Assembly (NCBI RefSeq): GCF_015209505.1
Contig: NZ_JADEYC010000007.1
Coordinates: 186,001-250,000, forward strand
DNA length: 64,000 bases
DNA from: Saccharopolyspora montiporae
GTDB taxonomy: Bacteria; Actinomycetota; Actinomycetes; Mycobacteriales; Pseudonocardiaceae
Direction of reading: 5' to 3'
The translations under genes and the position numbers were made by a program. Below the pieces are notes generated by a model. That model was not told where the DNA came from. It did no database searches and saw only the letters and a program-made list of their open reading frames with translations. Numbering within the stretch: position 1 is the first letter of the stretch; each line of letters begins with the position of its first letter. This document shows, in pieces, positions 1-8,095 of this stretch.

Positions 1-1
1 G

Positions 2-1006
2 GCGCCCGAGCTGGCGATCCTGTCCCCCGCCGCGTACCGGGAGGACTCCGACTCGCCCGATCCGGTGCGCGCGGGCACCGGCCCCTACGTGCTCGACGAG
101 GTGCACGGCAGCAGCGGTGCCGCGCTCAGCGCCAACCGCGAGTACTGGGGCGGTCCGCCGCAAGCGACCGGGGTCGACGTGCGGTTCATCGCCGACAGCG
201 CGACGCGGACCAACGCGCTGCGCGCCGGGGAGGTCGACATCGTCGACAACGTGCCGGTGCCGCAGCTGCCCGCGCTGGGCGAGCACGAGGTGCTCGACTT
301 CCCGCTACCGCGCCTGGTCGGCGCGCACCTCAACACCCAGCGCGGCCCGTTCACCGATCCCGGGCTGCGCGCGGCCGCCCGGGAAGCCGTGGACGCGCGG
401 GCGATCACCGAGTCGCTCTACGCGGGAAGCGCCGATCCGGCGCGCGGCCTGTTCGGACCGGCCAGCCCGTGGGCGGGCTCGGATCCGCAGCACAGCACCG
501 AACCCGGGACGCCGCGGGGCGAGCCGATCCGGATCGCCACCTACGACGAGCGCCCGGAACTGCCCGAGGCGGCTTCGGTGGTGGCCGAAAAGCTTCGGGC
601 GGCGGGATTCCGGGTGGAGGACGTGGTGGTGCAGGAGTACTCCACCATGGAATCCGACCTGCTGGACGGCGCCTACGACGTGGTCATCGGTACCCGGTCG
701 TACGGCGTGGACACCGGTGACCCGATCAGCTACCTGAGCACCGACTGGACGTGCGACGGCAGCTACAACCTCTCGCTGCTGTGCGATCCCGGCATCGACC
801 GCGCGGTGCAGGACGCGGCCGGTGCGGACGTCGACCAGCGCAAGCGGGAGGCGGTGCGCATCGCCGATCGCGTGGTCGGCACCGACGCGGTGCTCCCGCT
901 GGCCCACGAGCGCACCCGGATCGGCACCGCGCCGCAGGTGCACGGGGTCGCCGAGGACAGCTTCGACCGCCGGTTGATCACCGCGGAAACGGGTGGGGAC
1001 GCATGA
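2..1006 (+). CDS. ABC transporter substrate-binding protein, SBP_bac_5 (DppA/NikA/CntA type), 5' end missing
   Basis: This is the last 334 residues of a periplasmic-type solute-binding protein; the reading frame is open from base 2, so the start lies outside the window. The segment reading ANREYWGG, followed by the NALRAGEVDIV stretch, is typical of family 5 binding proteins for oligopeptides, nickel or metal-opine complexes. The stop overlaps the ATG of the permease gene by 4 bases (ATGA), so the two are translationally coupled. The substrate is not readable from sequence, but the neighbouring nicotianamine-synthase-like gene makes a metal-chelate ligand plausible. The lipobox that would confirm surface anchoring is off the window. 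Confidence 0.88.
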   Translation, partial: APELAILSPAAYREDSDSPDPVRAGTGPYVLDEVHGSSGAALSANREYWGGPPQATGVDVRFIADSATRTNALRAGEVDIVDNVPVPQLPALGEHEVLDFPLPRLVGAHLNTQRGPFTDPGLRAAAREAVDARAITESLYAGSADPARGLFGPASPWAGSDPQHSTEPGTPRGEPIRIATYDERPELPEAASVVAEKLRAAGFRVEDVVVQEYSTMESDLLDGAYDVVIGTRSYGVDTGDPISYLSTDWTCDGSYNLSLLCDPGIDRAVQDAAGADVDQRKREAVRIADRVVGTDAVLPLAHERTRIGTAPQVHGVAEDSFDRRLITAETGGDA

Positions 1007-2736
1007 CCGCCCTCGCCGCCCGCGCCGGCGCGTTCCCCGCGATCCGCGGTCTGCTGGTGGTGTTCGGTTCGCTGAGCGGGCTGGCGCTGCTGGTGGGGTC
1101 GCTGCCGTGGCTGAGCGGCGACGATCCCGCGCAGACGATCCTGCGCGCGCGGTCGGCCGAGCGGGAGCTGGATCCGGCCGTGCTGGCCGATATCCGCGCA
1201 GAGGCCGGGATTCCGGCCGACCCGGTGTCCGGCACGCTGAGCTGGTTGGCCGGCGCCCTCCGCGGCGATTTCGGGAACTCCTGGATCACCGGCGCGCCGG
1301 TGTCGCCGTCGGTGGTGCAGGCACTGGGCATTTCGATGACCCTGGCCGGGTGCGCGGCCGCGGTGAGCCTGGTGGTCGGCCTGCTGGTGCTGGCGCCGAG
1401 CGTGTGGCGGGCCACCGGAACCGGCGAGCCCGTCGGGAACGGGGCGGCCGCGACCGGCGCCGCGTTGGCAGCGCTACCCGAGTTCCTCATCGCAGCACTG
1501 CTGCTCGTGGTGGTGTCCGTCCACTGGGGACTCGCGCCCACGTCGGGGTGGACCGGACCGGCCAACATCCCGCTGCCCGCGCTGGCACTGGGCCTGCCCG
1601 CGGCCGGGGTGCTCAGCAGGGTGTTGGCCTCGGCGGTGGACAGCACGCTGGCCGAGACCTGGGTGCGCACCTGGCGGGCCACCGGATTCCGCCGCGCGGT
1701 GCTGGCCCGGGCCCTGGCACACCGGGCCGTGGCCGTGGCAGTACCGCAGCTGGTGCTGCTGTTCGTCGGTCTGCTCGGTTCGGGCATCATCATCGAGACG
1801 ATCTTCGCGATCCCGGGCCTGGGCGCGACCGCGCTGGAGGGCGTTCTCGCCCAAGACCTCCCGCTGGTGCAGGCGTGCGTGCTGGTGCTCGTGCTGCTCG
1901 GCCTCGCGCTGGGCGGGCTGGGCATCCTCGCGCACCGCGCCGCGCTGGGCAGCGCCCTGCGCACGTCCGGGATGGCACCGAGCCGCGCGGCCACCCGAGG
2001 CGGACCGCGGTGGGCGCTGGCCGCGGCCGCGGTGCTGGGCGCGTTCGTGCTGGCCGGACTGCTGCGCGATCCCTACGCGATCGGGCTGGAGCTGCGGCTG
2101 CAGTCCCCGTCGGCGGCACACCTGTTCGGCACCGACGCGCTGGGCCGCGACGTGCTGGCCCGGTTCGGGCACGGCGCGCTGGTCAGCATCGGCGTATCGG
2201 TGGCGGTGAGCCTGTTGGCACTGGTGCTCGGCGTGCTGGTGGGCACCGCGGGCACGCGGGCGCGTGCCGGGGTCGCCGATGTGCTCAACGCGGTTCCCCC
2301 GGTGCTGGTGGGCGTGGTGCTGGTCGCGGTGACCGGGCCGAGCCTGTTCAGCGCAGCGGTGGCGGTGGCCGTGGTGACGTGGGTGCCGCTGGCGGTGCAC
2401 GCCCGCACGCTGGCCGCCGAGGTCCGCGCTTCGGGGTTCGTGCAGGCGGCGGTCATCGGCGGCGCGGGGACCGGCACGATCCTCGTCCGGCACCTGCTTC
2501 CGTCCGTGCTGCCCGCGGTGACGCGGCACGCGCTGGTGCGGATCCCGCACAACGCGCTCGCCCTGGCCGGGCTGGGTTTCCTGGGCCTGGCCGGATCGCA
2601 GGACTCGCCTGAGTGGGGCGCGATGCTGTCCGAATCGTTGGACTACGCCGAGATCGCTCCGTGGACCGTGGCCGCACCGGCGGCGGGACTGGCGCTGCTG
2701 GGGCTGGTCGCCGGGTTGGCGCGCACCCGCGGCTGA
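1003..2736 (+). CDS. ABC transporter permease, fused DppB-DppC type
   Basis: A 577-residue protein containing two complete BPD_transp_1 permease units that are normally separate proteins. The N-terminal half carries the DppB-like loop ETIFAIPGLG (about residue 265). The C-terminal half starts with the DppC signature LFGTDALGRDVL (about residue 372) and has its own set of hydrophobic helices. The ATG at 1003 is chosen because it overlaps the stop of the binding-protein gene. No ATPase gene follows, and the next gene is convergent, so the ATPases must lie upstream of the window or elsewhere. Together with the binding protein it forms a peptide/nickel/opine importer. Confidence 0.88.
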   Translation: MTALAARAGAFPAIRGLLVVFGSLSGLALLVGSLPWLSGDDPAQTILRARSAERELDPAVLADIRAEAGIPADPVSGTLSWLAGALRGDFGNSWITGAPVSPSVVQALGISMTLAGCAAAVSLVVGLLVLAPSVWRATGTGEPVGNGAAATGAALAALPEFLIAALLLVVVSVHWGLAPTSGWTGPANIPLPALALGLPAAGVLSRVLASAVDSTLAETWVRTWRATGFRRAVLARALAHRAVAVAVPQLVLLFVGLLGSGIIIETIFAIPGLGATALEGVLAQDLPLVQACVLVLVLLGLALGGLGILAHRAALGSALRTSGMAPSRAATRGGPRWALAAAAVLGAFVLAGLLRDPYAIGLELRLQSPSAAHLFGTDALGRDVLARFGHGALVSIGVSVAVSLLALVLGVLVGTAGTRARAGVADVLNAVPPVLVGVVLVAVTGPSLFSAAVAVAVVTWVPLAVHARTLAAEVRASGFVQAAVIGGAGTGTILVRHLLPSVLPAVTRHALVRIPHNALALAGLGFLGLAGSQDSPEWGAMLSESLDYAEIAPWTVAAPAAGLALLGLVAGLARTRG

Positions 2737-2752
2737 CGCGCGCGCTCGCAGA

Positions 2753-2790
2753 ACGGGCCCCGGAGATCCCTGGGATCCTCCGGGGCCCGT
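2753..2790. terminator. bidirectional terminator between permease and nicotianamine-synthase-like gene
   Basis: A near-perfect inverted repeat with long arms starting ACGGGCCCCGGAG and ending CTCCGGGGCCCGT, followed by TTCTC. It lies between two convergent genes and can serve both. Confidence 0.75.
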
Positions 2791-2811
2791 TTCTCGCCGG
2801 CTCGGCCGGTC

Positions 2812-3672
2812 TCAACCCGGCTGGGCCACCAGCACCGAGTTGACCACCTCGTTGTGCGGGTGCAGTTCCAACAGCGGGCGGAACCCGTGCAGCTCGTCAG
2901 CGGAGATGGCCGGGTACAGCGCGGTGCGCATGCGGTGCGCCGTGCGCAGCAGCAGGCGGGTGCGCCGGTGCAGCCGGGCCGCGAGGGCGTCCAGGACCGG
3001 CCGCTTTTCGGCGTGGTCGGCGCCGACGAGCGCGGCCAGCGCCACGACGTCGGCACCGGCGACGTCCTCGCGGCGCGCGGCCTCGGCCGCATCGGCCTGC
3101 ACGGTGCTGACCCGGTCGGACAGTCCCAGCGCCTCGGTGGCCGCTGCGGCCAGGGCGCAGGCGTTCTCGTCGCGGTCGACGTTGACCACCCGCACGCCGT
3201 GCTCGTGCGCGAGCACCAGCCCGGTCAGCGGGAGCGGACCGGCGCCGAGGAAGGCCACCGTGCCCAGGTCGTCGACACCGCCCGCGGCGGCAGCGGCCCG
3301 CTCCAGTCGGACGAGGTCGCGGTAATTGCCCAGGTATGGGAAGTGGTTGAGCACGGTCCAGGCGTCGTCGGCCTCGGCCAGCGCGCCCGCCCAGTGCTCT
3401 TCGAGCAGCGTTTCGCCCTCGGCGCTGAGCCGGCGCAGCGAGTCCAGGAGCGCGGGCGCGTCGGGGTGGGCGAGCACGTCTCCCGCAACCTCCTGCTCAG
3501 CGGAGATGCAGAGCTCGACCAGCCGGCCGAACACCGCGTTGGTCTCCGCGGAGGGGCGCAAGTCCGCGCCCAGCAGCTGTTCGTTGAGCGCGTGCAGCTC
3601 GTCGAGCAGCCGTGCGGCTTCCGGTGAGCTCAGCGGTGGAGCAGTCGTCGCGGGAGATTCGAAATGATCCAT
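2812..3672 (-). CDS. nicotianamine synthase-like protein (CntL type)
   Basis: A 286-residue protein matching the length of bacterial nicotianamine-synthase homologues (CntL, about 270-280). It shows family landmarks: FPYLGNY at 111-117, a SAM-binding FLGAGPLPLTG at 141-151, and NVDRD at 164-168 ending the next strand. The family transfers aminobutyrate from SAM to an amino acid or to another aminobutyrate, giving nicotianamine or opine-metallophore precursors such as those of staphylopine. It converges on a DppABC-like importer. Its promoter carries a Fur/Zur-like box and looks leaderless (TAGGCT 7 bases before the ATG). No opine dehydrogenase (CntM) or histidine racemase (CntK) is in the window. 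Family assignment is firm; the product is inferred. Confidence 0.82.
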   Translation of the reverse strand: MDHFESPATTAPPLSSPEAARLLDELHALNEQLLGADLRPSAETNAVFGRLVELCISAEQEVAGDVLAHPDAPALLDSLRRLSAEGETLLEEHWAGALAEADDAWTVLNHFPYLGNYRDLVRLERAAAAAGGVDDLGTVAFLGAGPLPLTGLVLAHEHGVRVVNVDRDENACALAAAATEALGLSDRVSTVQADAAEAARREDVAGADVVALAALVGADHAEKRPVLDALAARLHRRTRLLLRTAHRMRTALYPAISADELHGFRPLLELHPHNEVVNSVLVAQPG

Positions 3673-3679
3673 ACCCGGA

Positions 3680-3709
3680 AGCCTAGTTGGAAACGAGTAT
3701 CATTATCAC
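3680..3709 (-). promoter_or_regulatory. promoter with Fur/Zur-like operator for the nicotianamine-synthase-like gene
   Basis: On the minus strand, GTGATA (3709-3704) and TAGGCT (3685-3680) are 18 bases apart and can act as -35 and -10. The spacer contains GATAATGATACTCGTTTCC (3707-3689), which matches 15 of 19 positions of the classical Fur box GATAATGATAATCATTATC and 11 of 15 of a Zur-type consensus. In actinobacteria iron control is usually by IdeR/DtxR, so a Fur-family zinc or nickel sensor (Zur, Nur) is the better guess. Confidence 0.6.
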
Positions 3710-4072
3710 CGTCCGGCCGGGTGTCCTCCGCAACACCTGGTCGCCGAGCGCCGGCGGCGGCACGGGACCGAGCCACCGCCCGCGATGCTCCGCCCCACCC
3801 GCGGCGGCGTCACCGCTCCGGATCCGATTCCGCTCGTTCGGCCCACCACCGCTGCGCGGCACGGCGCAACGCACCACCCCGGATGCCGCGAAACCGGGCA
3901 GATGCGCCCGATTCCGCACACCCGGGTTCGCGACCCGCCTCCGCTCCCCGGCTCCGCCGAAGGGGTTAACCGATGCGGCACGACACGCGCCGCAGTGCTA
4001 CGGATGGTGAATCCAGTTCGGCACGCCGGTTCTCGCGGACCAGCCAGCACCGGGGCCGATCCGATCCGCACC
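3710..4072. other. intergenic region upstream of formamidase gene
   Basis: About 360 bases between the nicotianamine-synthase-like promoter and the ribosome-binding site of the formamidase gene (AGGAG at 4073-4077). No open frame here has convincing codon bias or a ribosome-binding site, and no clear operator or terminator is visible. Confidence 0.5.
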
Positions 4073-4082
4073 AGGAGCCGGT

Positions 4083-5333
4083 ATGCCGGGAACAGCGTTT
4101 CGCGTCGACCAGTCGAAATCCATGCGCGAGCAGGACGTCCCGGGCCACAACCGCTGGCACCCGGACATCCCGGCCGCCGCCGAAGTGCGCCCCGACGACG
4201 AGTTCCGCATCGAGTGCAAGGACTGGACCGACGCACAAGTCGGCAACAACGACTCGGCCGACGACATCCGGGACATGGACCTCGACCACAACCACATGCT
4301 CAGCGGCCCGATCGCGGTGGCCGGGGCCGAACCGGGCGACCTGCTCGTCGTCGACTACCTCGACCTGGGCCCCGCGCACACCATCGACCGCGGCGCCGGG
4401 GACGCGCCCGGCCAGGGCTGGGGCTACACCGGCATCTTCGCTCGGGACAACGGCGGTGGCTTCCTCACCGAGCACTACCCGGACGCGGGCAAGGTCGTCT
4501 GGGACTTCCACGGCCGCTCGGCGACCTCCCGGCACCTGCCCGGAGTGCGCATCGCCTCCAACGTGCACGCCGGGCTGGCCGGCTGCGCTCCCTCAGCCGA
4601 CCTGCTCGCCGAGTGGAACCGGCGCGAGCAACGGTTGATCGACACCGATCCGAACCGGGTCCCGCCGCTGGCACTGCCGCCGCTGGAGACCGGGAACCTG
4701 ATGGGCACGCTGACCGGCGCCGCCCGGGACCGCGCCGCGCGGGAGGGCGCGCGCACCGTGCCGCCGCGCGAGCACGGCGGCAACGTCGACATCAAGAACC
4801 TCAGCATCGGGTCCCGCGTCTTCTACCCGGTCTACGTGCCGGGCGCCCACTTCTCGATCGGCGACCTGCACTTCGCCCAGGGAGACGGCGAGATCAGCTT
4901 CTGCGGGGCGGTGGAGATGGGCGGTTACGCCGACATCGGCGTCGGGCTGATCAAGGACGGCATGCGCAAGTACAACGTCACCACCCCGCTGTTCCAGCCC
5001 GGCAGGAACGAACCGCGCTACTCCGAATTCGTGTCGTTCATCGGCATTTCGGTGGACGAGTCCGGCGACCAGCACTACATGGACGCCACGATCGCCTACC
5101 GGCGCGCCTGCCTGAGCGCGATCGACTACCTGGTGCAGTTCGGCTACACCGGCGAGCAGGCGTACCTGATTCTGTGCGCCGCACCGATCGAAGGACGGGT
5201 CAGCGGCATCGTCGACATCCCGAACGCCTGCTGCTCGCTGTACCTGCCGACCGAGATCTTCGACTTCGACATCCGCCCGAGCGCCACCGGACCCACCTAC
5301 CGCGACCGGGGCCAGTGCGCGCTGACGTCCTGA
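4083..5333 (+). CDS. fmdA: formamidase / acetamidase family (FmdA_AmdA)
   Basis: A 416-residue cytoplasmic enzyme of the FmdA/AmdA family, which hydrolyses formamide to formate and ammonia. Length and motifs fit formamidase: GHNRWHPDIP near the N terminus, GDLLVVDYLDLGP, GYTGIFARDNGGGFLTEHYP, VDIKNLSIGSRVFYPV and GAHFSIGDLHFAQGDGE in the core. The ATG at 4083 follows AGGAG by 5 bases. It is monocistronic, with no transporter or FmdB-like partner adjacent. A role in nitrogen scavenging is inferred. It could instead act on acetamide, but the sequence is closer to formamidase-type members. Confidence 0.9.
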   Translation: MPGTAFRVDQSKSMREQDVPGHNRWHPDIPAAAEVRPDDEFRIECKDWTDAQVGNNDSADDIRDMDLDHNHMLSGPIAVAGAEPGDLLVVDYLDLGPAHTIDRGAGDAPGQGWGYTGIFARDNGGGFLTEHYPDAGKVVWDFHGRSATSRHLPGVRIASNVHAGLAGCAPSADLLAEWNRREQRLIDTDPNRVPPLALPPLETGNLMGTLTGAARDRAAREGARTVPPREHGGNVDIKNLSIGSRVFYPVYVPGAHFSIGDLHFAQGDGEISFCGAVEMGGYADIGVGLIKDGMRKYNVTTPLFQPGRNEPRYSEFVSFIGISVDESGDQHYMDATIAYRRACLSAIDYLVQFGYTGEQAYLILCAAPIEGRVSGIVDIPNACCSLYLPTEIFDFDIRPSATGPTYRDRGQCALTS

Positions 5334-5362
5334 CGGCGCCCGGGTGCCGAAACCGCCTCCGC

Positions 5363-5381
5363 CGCCCCGGATCCCGGGGCG
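5363..5381 (+). terminator. possible terminator after formamidase gene
   Basis: Perfect 8-bp arms CGCCCCGG and CCGGGGCG with a 3-base loop, 30 bases after the formamidase stop. No U-tract follows, as is usual in high-GC actinobacteria. Confidence 0.5.
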
Positions 5382-5426
5382 CGGTCGGGCTCCCCGTTCG
5401 GTGGGACGGGAAGCCCGCGGGAGCGG

Positions 5427-5690
5427 TTACCGCTGTTCGGCCCGCTGGTCATCCGGGGTGAACGGGGTGCGCAACCGGCGCATGGACTCGGTGCTGCGGT
5501 CCGCGCACGGGCCCTGCTCCGGGCTGCGCTCGCGGCGCACGGGTTCGACGAACTCGGCGGGCGGTGCGGTGTCGGCGGTCTGCGACGTCCGCCGCACGGC
5601 CCGGCTGACCGGCCGGGAGGTCGCGCCGGATGCGGGTGTCGCCCGACTGCGCGGCCGGGCGGGATTTCGAGTAGTGGTCTCCACGATCAT
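5427..5690 (-). CDS. hypothetical small protein, Arg/Pro/Thr-rich
   Basis: An 87-residue frame starting MIVETTTRNP and ending DDQRAEQR. The ATG at 5690 has a good ribosome-binding site (GAAAGGAC) and third codon positions are mostly G or C, as in neighbouring genes. The protein is basic and probably disordered, with no recognised domain, signal peptide or membrane segment. It stands alone between the formamidase gene and the fluC operon. It could be a chance open frame in GC-rich DNA. Confidence 0.4.
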   Translation of the reverse strand: MIVETTTRNPARPRSRATPASGATSRPVSRAVRRTSQTADTAPPAEFVEPVRRERSPEQGPCADRSTESMRRLRTPFTPDDQRAEQR

Positions 5691-6111
5691 GTCCTTTCGG
5701 GTTCGGTGGGCCGCGTCGGCGGCCGAATGGTTGAAACCGGGGCGACGGGCGCGGCGAGGGTCGCGCTGCACGAAGGCGCCCGGTCTCGGGCGATCCCGGG
5801 AAGCCAGATGCGGGCTGCGGTGTCGCGCGCCCGCTCGGCCGCGGCTGCGGCTCGTGCTCCGACTCGGGAAAGCGGTCCGGTATGCTCGGGTCCCGGCGCG
5901 GGAATCGCCCGCGGCTCCTCGGCACCGACCGGTGATGTCGACCCTACACCCGCTGTCGGCGCCGTTGTCCACCCCCGGCTGCATCGGCGACGGGCGTGCC
6001 GTCGGCCGAGGATCCACACCAGACTCCTCCTTGCACAACGTCCGTGCGGGGCACAGCTATTCCGGATCGCGACGTGACGGCCCGCCACGGGCAGCGGACC
6101 GCACGGGCGGC
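5691..6111. other. intergenic region, nothing recognised
   Basis: About 420 bases downstream of the fluC operon. Several frames are open because of the high GC content, but none has a credible start, codon bias or recognisable product. Confidence 0.5.
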
Positions 6112-6480
6112 TCAGGCCACAAACGCGCGGAGGGCCTCGTGCCCCAGCACGGCAGCGCCGACCCCGGCCAGAACGCTGATCAGCACGTTCATCGCCGCGT
6201 AGCAGTGCGAGCGCTCCTCCAGCAACCGCAGCGTCTCGAAGCTGAACGTGCTGTAGGTGGTCAGCGCCCCGCAGAAGCCGATGCCGACCAGCGCCACCAC
6301 CGGTCCGGGAATCGCCGCGGCCGCCCCGGTCAGCCCGCCGAAAACCAGGCTCCCGCCGAGGTTCACGCTGAACGTGCCCCAGGGGAACGGGCTGTCGTAC
6401 CGCGACTGCACCCTGCGGTCGACGAGGTAGCGCAGCGGCGCACCCACCATCGCCCCGAGCACGACCAGAACAGCCGTCAC
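6112..6480 (-). CDS. fluC: fluoride channel FluC/CrcB, second subunit
   Basis: A 122-residue four-helix membrane protein of the CrcB/Fluc family, which exports fluoride as a dimer of antiparallel subunits. Family motifs are present: GAPLRYLVDR near the N terminus, FPWGTFSVNLGGSLVFGG, and GFCGALTTYSTFSFE. The GTG start at 6480 overlaps the stop of the DUF190 gene (GTGA), so it is translationally coupled and the last gene of a three-gene operon. The two fluC genes probably form a heterodimer, as in other bacteria with paired fluC genes. That pairing is inferred from context. Confidence 0.92.
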   Translation of the reverse strand: MTAVLVVLGAMVGAPLRYLVDRRVQSRYDSPFPWGTFSVNLGGSLVFGGLTGAAAAIPGPVVALVGIGFCGALTTYSTFSFETLRLLEERSHCYAAMNVLISVLAGVGAAVLGHEALRAFVA

Positions 6481-6797
6481 CGCCGCCTCCCCCGCGAATA
6501 CCGGATGCAGTCGACCTCGTCCAGGAGCGCTGCCCCCTCGCCGCGGAAGGCCCGGATCGCGGCGGGCTCGCCCACCACGATCACGACGACGGGAAGCCGC
6601 TCCGCGCGATCGACCAGCCGCGTGGTGTGCACCTGCCAGTGTCGGCCGTAGCCCTCGTCCCCGCGCAGCACCGTGACCCCGGGCAGACCCGCGGCACGTG
6701 CCCGCCGCACGACCTCGCGGTGCAACGGGTGGTGCCGGTGCCGGTCGTCCTCGCCGAGCAGCAGCGTCAGGCGCAGCGCCGTTCCCGCGGGCCTCAT
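6477..6797 (-). CDS. DUF190 family protein, fluoride-operon partner
   Basis: A 106-residue soluble protein beginning MRPAGTALRLTLLLGEDDRH, with the DUF190 signature region ARAAGLPGVTVLRGDEGYG followed by VVVIVVGEPAAI. DUF190 proteins are small, PII/CutA-like in fold and frequently encoded beside crcB genes, but their biochemical role is not established. It overlaps both neighbours by 4 bases (ATGA at the start, GTGA at the end) and sits between the two fluC genes, so co-production with the channel subunits is almost certain. A role in regulating fluoride export is inferred from this position only. Confidence 0.88.
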   Translation of the reverse strand: MRPAGTALRLTLLLGEDDRHRHHPLHREVVRRARAAGLPGVTVLRGDEGYGRHWQVHTTRLVDRAERLPVVVIVVGEPAAIRAFRGEGAALLDEVDCIRYSRGRRR

Positions 6798-7279
6798 CCG
6801 GCCACCCGTCCGCGCAGGACCGCTGCCGTGCGGCGCGCGCTCCACGCGCCGGCGAGCACGGCCAGCAGCGCACCCAGCACCGTCCCGGTGAGGTAGCCGA
6901 AGGCCGCGAGCGCCGTGCCGGACAGCAGCTGCTGGTGCACCTCCACGGCGTAGGTGGAGAAGGTGGTGAACCCGCCGAGCACCCCCACACCGAGGAACGG
7001 GCGCAGCAGCCGGTGCGCCGACCACACCTCGGTGATGAGCACCATGAGCACACCCATGAACAGGCATCCCAGCAGGTTGACCGACAGCGTCGCCCACGGG
7101 AATCCACCGGGTGCGGCGGGCAGCAGCACCGAAAAGCCGTACCTGGCCAGCGAACCGAGCCCTCCGCCGAGCGAGATCGCCAGGAGCACCGGCGCCCATG
7201 ATCGCGCCACTGCGCGGCGCTGGCTGCCGAAGTGCAGGTCGACATCGGGGTCGATCGGCTCGGACATGCGGATGTTCAC
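6794..7279 (-). CDS. fluC: fluoride channel FluC/CrcB, first subunit
   Basis: A 161-residue CrcB/Fluc protein with a hydrophilic N-terminal extension of about 30 residues before the first helix. Motifs: LGSLARYGF, FPWATLSVNLLGCLFMG, and GVLGGFTTFSTYAVE, which supplies the pore phenylalanine and track threonines in characterised Fluc channels. The GTG at 7279 is chosen because GGAGGG lies about 10 bases upstream; the internal ATG four codons later has no such site. It is the first gene of fluC-DUF190-fluC. The ribosome-binding site falls in the 3' arm of a strong hairpin, suggesting translational control of the operon. Confidence 0.92.
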   Translation of the reverse strand: MNIRMSEPIDPDVDLHFGSQRRAVARSWAPVLLAISLGGGLGSLARYGFSVLLPAAPGGFPWATLSVNLLGCLFMGVLMVLITEVWSAHRLLRPFLGVGVLGGFTTFSTYAVEVHQQLLSGTALAAFGYLTGTVLGALLAVLAGAWSARRTAAVLRGRVAG

Positions 7280-7287
7280 ACGCCTCT

Positions 7288-7324
7288 CCCTCCTGCGGCC
7301 TGGGCACAACCAGGTTCAGGAGGG
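7288..7324 (-). promoter_or_regulatory. Shine-Dalgarno-sequestering hairpin in fluC leader
   Basis: In the minus-strand transcript an 8-bp outer stem (CCCUCCUG with CAGGAGGG) encloses a 5-bp inner stem (CCUGG with CCAGG) and a 6-base loop. The 3' arm contains the GGAGGG used to start fluC at 7279, so the folded form should block initiation. It does not match the fluoride riboswitch consensus as I know it. Confidence 0.55.
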
Positions 7325-8084
7325 ACCGTTGGCACGCGAGTGCGGTTCTCCGACTCTCGGACGGTGGGCCCCACCACCGGCGGCCATGGTAGCTCACCAG
7401 GACCGCTCCCGGGGGCCGCTGCGCGGATCGGAAACCCGGGTACGGCGTTCGCCGCAGGTGGACACCACCGCGCACCCGGAACCGTCCACTACGGACGCTC
7501 GGCACGAATCCCGTTCGACACGTGCGCCTCCTCAGCACTGCGGCCACGTCGGCCGCCGAGGAGCCGTCCGCTTCCGCGGAAGCGGTTCGGGCGGCGCCCG
7601 GGCCGGAGTTCCATCGCCCGCTGCGAGTGGGCCGCCGCCGACCCGCGCCGGCAATCCGGCGAGCTCGCGAGCGGTGGCGACCCCGGCCAGCGGGAGCGCC
7701 GCGGGCGGGCCGAACCGGTGGTGCGGCTGCGCGATCGAGTGGGCAGGCCCACCACGTGCCGACAGCGGGCACCCCACCGCTCCTCCGGCGCATCGGTCCT
7801 GCGCAGCGCCCGTCGATCCCGCCGCGACGTGCTCTTGCGCACACCAGCACCGCCCGCTCCGGCCGGTCCGGCTGTCCGAAATCGGCGTTTTCCGGCCAAT
7901 GCGGCTGCGCACGCAGGCACCATTGCGGCAGACCCACCGAGACCGGACGTTCCGGGGATGTAGCACCATGTCCGCGGCCCGCTGGCACCGCAGGCTCGGA
8001 CAGCACCACCGAAGGGACATCCGTCCGGTACCGGAGAACGGCCACATCCGACGTCGCCGAGCACGACAGGTATCGGTGCCAACA
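7325..8084. other. long intergenic region between fluC operon and esterase gene
   Basis: About 760 bases without a supportable gene. It includes the remainder of the fluC leader (a GGTGGGGCCCACC palindrome near 7372 on the minus strand). Open frames occur on both strands but lack ribosome-binding sites and family resemblance. A decayed gene cannot be excluded. Confidence 0.45.
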
Positions 8085-8095
8085 GGGAGGTCCAG

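Noticed and set aside
7280..7400. Fluoride riboswitch, TPP or guanidine-I riboswitch in the fluC leader
   Set aside because: Short similarities (GUCCGAGAG, GAACCUGG) occur, but the other conserved parts of these riboswitches are missing. Only the ribosome-binding-site hairpin is supported.
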